From the NCBI RefSeq assembly GCF_003119115.1, contig NZ_CP022367.1, positions 832,001 to 896,000 on the forward strand: a stretch of 64,000 bases of DNA, written 5' to 3'. The DNA comes from Azospirillum sp. TSH58. GTDB lineage: Bacteria; Pseudomonadota; Alphaproteobacteria; Azospirillales; Azospirillaceae. Shown here one piece after another: positions 58,665-64,000 of this stretch. Position 1 is the first letter of the stretch. Every line of letters starts with the position of its first letter. Below the pieces are notes generated by a model. That model was given only the letters and a program-made list of their open reading frames with translations, ran no database searches and was not told the DNA's origin. A program made the translations under genes and the position numbers.

Positions 58665-58676
58665 TGGTACACTGGT
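58665..58676 (+). promoter_or_regulatory. putative GntR operator, site 1
   Basis: TGGTACACTGGT, about 210 bases upstream of the 2-hydroxyacid dehydrogenase. It belongs to a group of four related sites. Confidence 0.5.
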
Positions 58677-59042
58677 CTTCTGACTCACTGGATAAGACAG
58701 CGTGCCAACGCCTGTCAACAGCATAACGCTGGGCATGCAAAATGTTGCGTTGGCGTGCGGCCAACGGTCGCAGCGCGACCCCATCCAAGCCACCGGCTTC
58801 GCCCGCCATGCGCCATGCCGACACCGTGGAAAGACGGCCAGCGCCGGTGACGTCGTTCCACCGGACTCCCCGCCGACCAGCCGAATGACGAATCAAGCCC
58901 CTGATATCGCTTGATTAATTTGGCGAGACCGCTGGATGCGACGCGCCGCGCGCCGACCTCCCATGCCGCGCACGCCGCGGGAAGATGTTTGCCCCTCCCA
59001 CTCTTCGTGTTGACAAGCCGGCATGCGCGCCATAGCTATTAG

Positions 59043-59054
59043 ACCAATAGACCA
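59043..59054 (-). promoter_or_regulatory. putative GntR operator, site 2
   Basis: Read on the minus strand, TGGTCTATTGGT; the wider 16-base window matches site 1 at 13 positions. It is about 150 bases upstream of the idonate dehydrogenase-like gene. Confidence 0.5.
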
Positions 59055-59064
59055 ATTTGCTGTT

Positions 59065-59080
59065 TGGTTCACTGGAACCA
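59065..59080 (+). promoter_or_regulatory. putative GntR operator, site 3
   Basis: TGGTTC-ACTG-GAACCA: a perfect 6-bp inverted repeat that also matches the first 11 bases of the motif. It lies 11 bases from site 2. Confidence 0.5.
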
Positions 59081-59200
59081 TGGCAGCGGACGCCCTCGAG
59101 ACCGGACGGGCCCGTCTCCCTCCGATCCGCCCCTCCTTCGCCAATATCCCACGCGGCTCCAGGCGCGATGACGCGCCGGACCCCCATCAGGAGAAATCAG

Positions 59201-60241
59201 ATGCGCGGCTGTGTTCTGCACGGACAAAAGGATCTCCGCCTCGAAGCCCTGGACGAACCGTCCCTGCGTCCCGGCGAGGTCCGGGTCAAGATCGCCGCCG
59301 GCGGGATCTGCGGGTCCGACCTCCATTACTTCTTCGAAGGGCGCGTCGGCGACTTCAACGTCCGGGAACCGATGGTGCTGGGGCATGAGATCAGCGGCGA
59401 GGTCGTCGAGGTCGGCCCGGACGTCACCCGGACCAAGGTCGGCGACCGCGTCGCCGTCAATCCCGGCAAGCCCTGCCATACCTGCCCGCACTGTCTGGGC
59501 GGCCGGGAGAACCTGTGCGCCAACATGATCTTCTTCGGCAGCGCCTCGCGGTTTCCCCATGTCCAGGGGGCCTTCCGCGAAACGCTGGTGGTGCGCGATT
59601 TCCAGTGCTTCCCGGTCCCGCAGGACACGCGGCACAGCAATCTGGTCTTCGCGGAGCCCTTCGCCGTCGCCCTTCACGCGGTGGCGCAGGCCGGCAGCCT
59701 GCTCGGCCGGCGCGTCCTGATCACCGGCGCGGGGCCGATCGGCTGCCTGATCGCGGTCGCCGCGCGCCGGGCGGGCGCCGGGCACGTCACCATCACGGAC
59801 CTGTCCGACAACGCCCTGGAGATCGCCGCCAAGGTCGGCGCCCACGAGACGGTCAACGTCCTGTCCGACAGCGAGACACCCAGCCGCTGGCAGGCCGACC
59901 GCGGCTGCTTCGACGTGAGCTTCGAGGCGTCGGGCAGCGCCAAGGCGGTGGAGACCTGCGTCCTCAGCACGCGGGCCGGCGGCGTGGTCGTCCAGGTCGG
60001 CATGCTGGCGCCGGGCCTCACCCCGATCCCGCTCAACCGGCTGCTGGCCAAGGAGGTGACGCTGAAAAGCTCCTTCCGCTTCCATGAGGAGTTCGCCTGG
60101 GCCGTCGCCGCCCTGACGACGGGCGGCGTCGATCTGTCGCCGCTGGCCACGGCGCAGTTTCCGTTCGAATCCGCCGCCGAGGCGTTCGACGCCGCGCACG
60201 ACCGCAGCCGGAACATGAAGGTGCAGATCGTCTTCGGGTGA
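59201..60241 (+). CDS. zinc alcohol dehydrogenase, L-idonate 5-dehydrogenase-like
   Basis: A 346-residue medium-chain dehydrogenase. The catalytic zinc region GGICGSDLHYFFEGRVGDF and GHEISGEV, the structural zinc cysteines (CHTCPHCLGGRENLC) and the nucleotide loop GAGPIGCLIAV are intact. DLHYFF with the GDF that follows is typical of L-idonate 5-dehydrogenases (IdnD), which oxidise L-idonate to 5-ketogluconate. The start was chosen for the correctly spaced AGGAG. First gene of the rightward operon. Confidence 0.88.
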   Translation: MRGCVLHGQKDLRLEALDEPSLRPGEVRVKIAAGGICGSDLHYFFEGRVGDFNVREPMVLGHEISGEVVEVGPDVTRTKVGDRVAVNPGKPCHTCPHCLGGRENLCANMIFFGSASRFPHVQGAFRETLVVRDFQCFPVPQDTRHSNLVFAEPFAVALHAVAQAGSLLGRRVLITGAGPIGCLIAVAARRAGAGHVTITDLSDNALEIAAKVGAHETVNVLSDSETPSRWQADRGCFDVSFEASGSAKAVETCVLSTRAGGVVVQVGMLAPGLTPIPLNRLLAKEVTLKSSFRFHEEFAWAVAALTTGGVDLSPLATAQFPFESAAEAFDAAHDRSRNMKVQIVFG

Positions 60242-60346
60242 TCGCCCCCTCCTGACGAAGCCCTGCCACCGGGCCCGCCCGTTCCGGCGGGTCCTTCCGT
60301 GGAACCGACCGCTTGCGGACATCCGCAAGACCTTTGCGAGTGACCA

Positions 60347-61546
60347 ATGAAAATCACGCAGCTGGAAACGTTGAGGACGGACGAGTTCTCCAACGTCGTT
60401 TGGGTCCGCGTCCACACCGACGCCGGAATCGTCGGCCTGGGCGAGACCTTTTATGGGGCGGGCGCGGTGGAGGCGCACATCCACGACGTCCTGGCGGCGC
60501 GCCTGCTCGGCAAGGACCCGCTGCGCATCGAGGCCCACGCCCGCGAGCTGGTGAATCTGCCGATGGCGCAATCCTCGACCGGCGCCGAGTACCGCGCCGC
60601 GTCGGCCATCGACCTCGCGCTGTGGGACATTCTCGGCAAGGTGTGCGGCCAGCCGGTGCACCAGATGCTGGGCGGCCTCTGCCACGACCGGGTGCCGGTC
60701 TACAACACCTGCGCGGGCTACGGCTATGTGCGGTCCAACAAGATCAAGCCGGTCGATACCTGGAACCTCGGTTCCAGCGAAGGTCCCTACGAGGATCTCA
60801 ACGGCTTCATGACCGACGCCGGACGGCTCGCCGAGAGCCTGCTGGAGCAGGGCATCACCGGCATGAAGATCTGGCCGTTCGACCCCGCGGCCATCGCCAA
60901 CGACGGACGCTTCATCACCGCCGAGCAGATGAAGCGCGCGGTCGAGCCCTTCGAGAAGATTCGCAAGGCCGTCGGCGACCGGATGCAGATCATGGTCGAA
61001 TTCCACTGCCTGTGGAACCTCCCGACCGTCAAGAAGATTGCCCGCGTCCTCGAGGACTACGAGCCGACCTGGTACGAGGACCCGATCCGCATGAACTCGG
61101 TCAACGCGCTGGCCGAGCTGGCCGGCTCGACCAGCGTGCCGATCTGCGCCTCGGAGACGCTGGGCTCGCGCTTCCCCTACAAGGACATGCTGGAGGCCGG
61201 GGCGATCGGCGTGGTGATGACCGATCTGGTGTGGACCGGCGGCCTGACCGAAGGGCGCAAGATCGCCGCGCTCGCCGACACCTACCATCGCCCCTACGCG
61301 CCGCACGACTGCACCGGGCCGGTGGCCTATGTCGCCGCCGTGCACTCCTCGCTGTCCAACCCGAACACGCTGATCCAGGAGTCGGTCCGGGCCTTCTACA
61401 CGGGCTGGTACACGGAGCTGGTGACCGAGGTCCCGCGCATCGTCGACGGCCATGTGCTGCCGATGGAAGGGCCGGGCCTCGGCACGGAACTCCTCCCCGC
61501 CGTCTTCGAGCGCTCCGACCTGAGCGTCCGCCGCAGCAGCCTCTGA
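60347..61546 (+). CDS. enolase-superfamily sugar-acid dehydratase
   Basis: A 399-residue mandelate racemase/muconate lactonizing enzyme-type protein. The capping domain is at about 1-120, then a barrel with the metal ligands expected after MVEFHCLWNLP, in WYEDPIRM and in CASETLGSRF, and a C-terminal active-site segment around APHDCTGP. Relatives dehydrate aldonic acids such as galactonate or gluconate to 2-keto-3-deoxy acids. The precise substrate is unclear. It lies about 105 bases after the idonate dehydrogenase-like gene. Confidence 0.88.
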   Translation: MKITQLETLRTDEFSNVVWVRVHTDAGIVGLGETFYGAGAVEAHIHDVLAARLLGKDPLRIEAHARELVNLPMAQSSTGAEYRAASAIDLALWDILGKVCGQPVHQMLGGLCHDRVPVYNTCAGYGYVRSNKIKPVDTWNLGSSEGPYEDLNGFMTDAGRLAESLLEQGITGMKIWPFDPAAIANDGRFITAEQMKRAVEPFEKIRKAVGDRMQIMVEFHCLWNLPTVKKIARVLEDYEPTWYEDPIRMNSVNALAELAGSTSVPICASETLGSRFPYKDMLEAGAIGVVMTDLVWTGGLTEGRKIAALADTYHRPYAPHDCTGPVAYVAAVHSSLSNPNTLIQESVRAFYTGWYTELVTEVPRIVDGHVLPMEGPGLGTELLPAVFERSDLSVRRSSL

Positions 61547-61588
61547 CCGGCAGTCTCCGGCCGGCAGTCTCTGGCCGGCAGCCTCCAA
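61547..61588. repeat. 14-bp tandem repeat, three copies
   Basis: CCGGCAGTCTCCGG, CCGGCAGTCTCTGG and CCGGCAGCCTCCAA in a row, in the 59-base gap between the dehydratase and the SDR gene. The outer two differ slightly. Confidence 0.85.
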
Positions 61589-61605
61589 TCGAAAGATCCG
61601 CCATT

Positions 61606-62370
61606 ATGACGACCATGTTTGACCTGACCGGCAAGACCGCGCTCGTGACGGGATCGGCGCGGGGCCTGGGCAACGCCATCGCCGAAGGGCTGGCCGAGGC
61701 CGGCGCCGCGATCGTCCTCAGCGACATCAACCCCACCGCCCTGGCCGACGCCGCGGCGAAGGCGCGCGACAAGGGCTACACCGTCCACGAATCGGCCTTC
61801 GACGTGACGGACGAGGACGCGGTGGCGAAGGCCTTCGCCGACCTCGACGCGCAGGGGATCGCCGTCGACATCCTGGTGAACAACGCCGGCATCCAGATCC
61901 GCAGCCCGCTGGTCGATTTTCCGGTGGCGGATTTCCGCAAGGTCATCGACACCAACCTGACCAGCGCCTTCCTCGTCGGCCGCGAGGCGGGCCGCCGCAT
62001 GGTCGCGCGGCGGGCGGGCAAGATCATCAACATCGGCTCCCTGACCAGCGAACAGGCCCGCGTCACCGTGGCGCCCTACGCCGCGGCCAAGGGCGGCATC
62101 CGCCTCCTGACCAAGTCGATGACCGCGGAGTGGGCGGAGTTCAACGTCCAGATCAACGCCATCGGTCCGGGCTACATCGTGACCGAGATGAACAAGCCCC
62201 TGATCGAGAACGAGGAGTTCGACTCCTGGGTGAAGAAGCGCACGCCGGCGCGGCGCTGGGGAAACCCGACGGATCTGGTCGGCACGGCGGTGTTCCTGGC
62301 CTCCCAGGCCTCCGACTTCGTCAACGGCCAGTTGATCTTCGTCGATGGCGGCTTCATGGCCATCTACTGA
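61606..62370 (+). CDS. SDR oxidoreductase, gluconate 5-dehydrogenase-like
   Basis: A 254-residue short-chain dehydrogenase. The cofactor loop TGSARGLGNAIAEGL, the NNAG stretch (LVNNAGIQIRSPL), and the catalytic Ser (INIGSLTSEQ) with YAAAKGG (Tyr, Lys) are all present. The pattern is close to gluconate 5-dehydrogenases (IdnO/Gno), which reduce 5-ketogluconate to gluconate, the step that follows IdnD. The C-terminus FVDGGFMAIY is typical. It follows the dehydratase in the operon. Confidence 0.9.
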   Translation: MTTMFDLTGKTALVTGSARGLGNAIAEGLAEAGAAIVLSDINPTALADAAAKARDKGYTVHESAFDVTDEDAVAKAFADLDAQGIAVDILVNNAGIQIRSPLVDFPVADFRKVIDTNLTSAFLVGREAGRRMVARRAGKIINIGSLTSEQARVTVAPYAAAKGGIRLLTKSMTAEWAEFNVQINAIGPGYIVTEMNKPLIENEEFDSWVKKRTPARRWGNPTDLVGTAVFLASQASDFVNGQLIFVDGGFMAIY

Positions 62371-62453
62371 CCTCGCAATGACGCATCCCGGCCCGCATCC
62401 GCGTGTGCCGGGAGAAGCGGAAAGCCGGCCCCATCGGAACAGGTCCGACAGAC

Positions 62454-63272
62454 ATGAAGCCGACCCCGTCGCGGCACGCCGCATCAACCGAACCGGTGGC
62501 CAAAACGGCGGCCGAAACGGCGGCGTGCCCCGCCGGGCGCGAGGCCGACGCATCCTGGCCTTGGCACGCGGACTCCCAAACGATCTATCGGGATCTGCGG
62601 AACGCCATCGTCTCACTCCACCGCCGGCCGGGCGAGACCATCGGCGAGCGGTCCCTTGGCGAGACCTATGGCGCCAGCCGCCCGAAGGTCCGGCAGGCCA
62701 TCGACCGGCTGGCCGACGAACAGCTGGTCGAGCGCCACCCGCATCCGCAGCGCCATGAGGCACGGCTGCGGGTGGCGCGCATTCCCCTGCGGGCGCTGCC
62801 GGAGGCCGGCGAAATGCGCAAAGCCCTCGAAACCCGTGTCGTGCGTTACGCGGCCCGCCGGGCAACGCCCGATCACATCGCGCGGCTGCGCGCGTCCATC
62901 GAACGTCAGCGCGCCTGTGAGACGGCCGGAGACATCGAGGGTTTCCACGCGGCGGACGAGGCGTTTCACGCGCTCCTCTCCGAGGCTGCCGGTTATCCGG
63001 GCTTCTGGACGGCGGTCGGGAGGGTCAAAGCGCAGATCGACCGCTGCCGCCGCCTCGGCCTTCTGGTCTTCGGGGGCATGGGGCCGGCGATCGCCGAGCA
63101 TGAGGCCATTGTCGCGGCCATCGCCGCGCGCGAGCCCGATAGCGCCGCCGCACGGATGGCCATCCACCTCGACGGCGTGACCGGGACGATCACGAAGCTG
63201 CGCGACGTGGTTCCGTGCTATTTTTACGAACCCGATATTTACGAACCCGATGACCCGCAGTCCTTGCGCTGA
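62454..63272 (+). CDS. GntR-family regulator with FCD-type ligand domain
   Basis: About 272 residues: an N-terminal winged helix (about 45-105, LRNAIVSLHRRPGETIGERS and YGASRPKVRQAIDRLADEQL) and a C-terminal helical FCD-like domain (RLRASIERQRACETAGDIE, ADEAFHALLSEAAGYPG, and a late HEAIVAAIAARE). It lies 83 bases after the SDR gene on the same strand and probably controls the cluster. An alternative GTG start 17 codons upstream (62403) is possible. The last residues contain a 15-bp duplication (YEPDIYEPD). Confidence 0.87.
   Translation: MKPTPSRHAASTEPVAKTAAETAACPAGREADASWPWHADSQTIYRDLRNAIVSLHRRPGETIGERSLGETYGASRPKVRQAIDRLADEQLVERHPHPQRHEARLRVARIPLRALPEAGEMRKALETRVVRYAARRATPDHIARLRASIERQRACETAGDIEGFHAADEAFHALLSEAAGYPGFWTAVGRVKAQIDRCRRLGLLVFGGMGPAIAEHEAIVAAIAAREPDSAAARMAIHLDGVTGTITKLRDVVPCYFYEPDIYEPDDPQSLR
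63226..63255. repeat. 15-bp tandem duplication at a gene end
   Basis: TTACGAACCCGATAT followed by TTACGAACCCGATGA: in-frame near-duplicate of YEPD[I/D] near the end of the GntR protein, adding five residues. Confidence 0.85.
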
Positions 63273-63389
63273 GACAAGCGCGAGGCTGCCCATGTTCCAT
63301 GCCGCCGATCGGTGGTGGCGATCCCTTTCCGCCCAGGCCTGCGGTTGACTTGTCCGCTGCGGATGCCTAAAGAACTGGAGCGACAGCGT

Positions 63390-63401
63390 ACCAGAGAACC
63401 A
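63390..63401 (-). promoter_or_regulatory. putative GntR operator, site 4
   Basis: On the minus strand TGGTTCTCTGGT, 22 bases before the start of the second GntR gene. It fits the motif at 58665, 59043 and 59065 and suggests autoregulation. Confidence 0.5.
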
Positions 63402-63422
63402 GTTCAGTGACCGGAGAGCGGC

Positions 63423-64000
63423 ATGGATGACCCTGATTTCGACGTCTCCCGCCACCTGCAGAAAATCAAGGTCCGACGCCCGCCCGACATCATCATCGAG
63501 CAGATCAGCGACCTGATCGCCCGCCGGATCATCAAGGCGGGCCAGAAGCTGCCCGCGGAACGGGTGCTCGCCGAGCGCTTCGACGTCAGCCGCGGCACGG
63601 TGCGCGAGGCGCTCCGCCGCCTGGAATTCTTCGGGATCGTCCGAACCTCGCCGCAAAGCGGCACGGTGGTGGAAAATCTCAGCGAACATGTCCTGCTCGG
63701 CCTCATCAACAACATCCTCAACGCGGACGACACCAGCCCGGAGATGCTGATCGAGGTGCGCGGCGCCCTGGAGGCCTTGTCCGCCCGGCTGGCGACCGAG
63801 CGTGCGCACAGCGGCCAGATCGACGAGATACGCAAGGCCCAGCAGCGGATGCGCGAGCAGGCCGAGGCCAACGCCTACACCTTGGAGGAGGACCTTCTGT
63901 TCCACCTCAAGGTCGCGGAGGCGACCAACAACAACCTGCTCCGCTCGCTGATCGCTCTGATGGGGCCGGACGTGCTCCGCTTCTCGCACCAGCACGCCAC
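63423..64000 (+). CDS. GntR/FadR-subfamily (FCD) regulator, 5' part
   Basis: The first 192 codons of a FadR-type regulator, cut off by the window end. The N-terminal winged helix (about 18-85) has QKLPAERVLAERFDVSRGTV and EALRRLEFFGIVRTSPQSGT. An FCD domain starts near residue 105 (VRGALEALSARLATERA, LEEDLLFHLKVAEATNN). The preceding 150 bases hold site 4 of the proposed operator. It may be the main regulator of the sugar-acid genes; the effector is unknown. Confidence 0.9.
   Translation, partial: MDDPDFDVSRHLQKIKVRRPPDIIIEQISDLIARRIIKAGQKLPAERVLAERFDVSRGTVREALRRLEFFGIVRTSPQSGTVVENLSEHVLLGLINNILNADDTSPEMLIEVRGALEALSARLATERAHSGQIDEIRKAQQRMREQAEANAYTLEEDLLFHLKVAEATNNNLLRSLIALMGPDVLRFSHQHA

Larger units (their letters stand above)
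58454..59200. promoter_or_regulatory. divergent regulatory region of the sugar-acid cluster
   Basis: 747 bases between divergent operons. It contains three copies of a TGGTNCNCTGGT-like motif (listed separately), an inverted repeat AATCAAG-N12-CTTGATT at 58891-58916, and an AT-rich spot (GCTTGATTAATTTGG) that may be a promoter. The long open frames on both strands here look spurious. Confidence 0.55.

Noticed and set aside
58454..59200. Overlapping frames of 60-150 codons on both strands in the divergent region
   Set aside because: They overlap each other, lack family features and cover the operator-like sites.

Overview
The window is about 68-70% GC and dense in genes. Its content (PaoABC-type molybdenum hydroxylase, dCache-GGDEF and chemotaxis proteins, CelD/BcsL-type acetyltransferase, MobQ relaxase) points to a free-living alphaproteobacterium. 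An Azospirillum-like member of the Rhodospirillales is the best guess; this is inference from composition and gene set, not from a marker gene.

Left chromosomal part (1-21.3 kb). A LysR regulator diverges from a paoABC-type periplasmic aldehyde oxidoreductase operon. Next come a membrane-anchored HNH nuclease, a dCache-GGDEF diguanylate cyclase, slyX, a Fur-family regulator, a three-gene operon (CelD-like GNAT, ATP-grasp, metallophosphoesterase), a chemotaxis receptor, a Pmp3/YqaE membrane peptide, a large beta-helix protein with two CBM-like repeats, a glycine-zipper lipoprotein and a TPR-methyltransferase fusion. Five tRNA genes (Thr, Ala, Asp, Val, Gln) close this part.

Genomic island (21,339-54,355; about 33 kb). 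A 17-bp copy of the 3' end of tRNA-Gln recurs at 54,339-54,355, so the interval between is an integrated element. Its left third is the mobility half: a tyrosine integrase, a MobQ-type relaxase with a candidate oriT, and a KfrA-like protein. It is riddled with damage. The integrase is split by an IS5-family element, the relaxase by an IS256-family element plus a 160-bp tandem duplication, and a third IS follows kfrA. In both split genes the reading frame is restored exactly when the IS (and one copy of the duplication) is removed in silico. Its right two thirds, all on the minus strand, is a complete BREX type 6 phage-defence operon: brxE-brxA-brxB-brxC-pglX-pglZ-brxD-brxHI. Two extra genes are embedded in it (a small AT-rich ORF between brxC and pglX; a ComEC-like metallo-beta-lactamase-fold hydrolase between pglX and pglZ). 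Downstream is a broken McrBC-like module whose ATPase lost its Walker A segment. The central part of pglX, where target recognition is expected, is visibly AT-richer than the rest of the gene, suggesting a swapped specificity domain.

Right chromosomal part (54.4-64 kb). This is a sugar-acid catabolic cluster in two divergent blocks. Leftward run a 2-hydroxyacid dehydrogenase, an MHS-type MFS transporter and a DUF4862 protein. Rightward run an idonate 5-dehydrogenase-like enzyme, an enolase-superfamily sugar-acid dehydratase, a gluconate 5-dehydrogenase-like SDR, and two GntR/FCD regulators, the last cut by the window end. A repeated TGGTNCNCTGGT-like motif lies three times in the divergent promoter region and once before the last regulator, suggesting its operator.

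Small perfect or near-perfect tandem duplications (13, 14, 15, 17 and 160 bp units) recur across the whole window.
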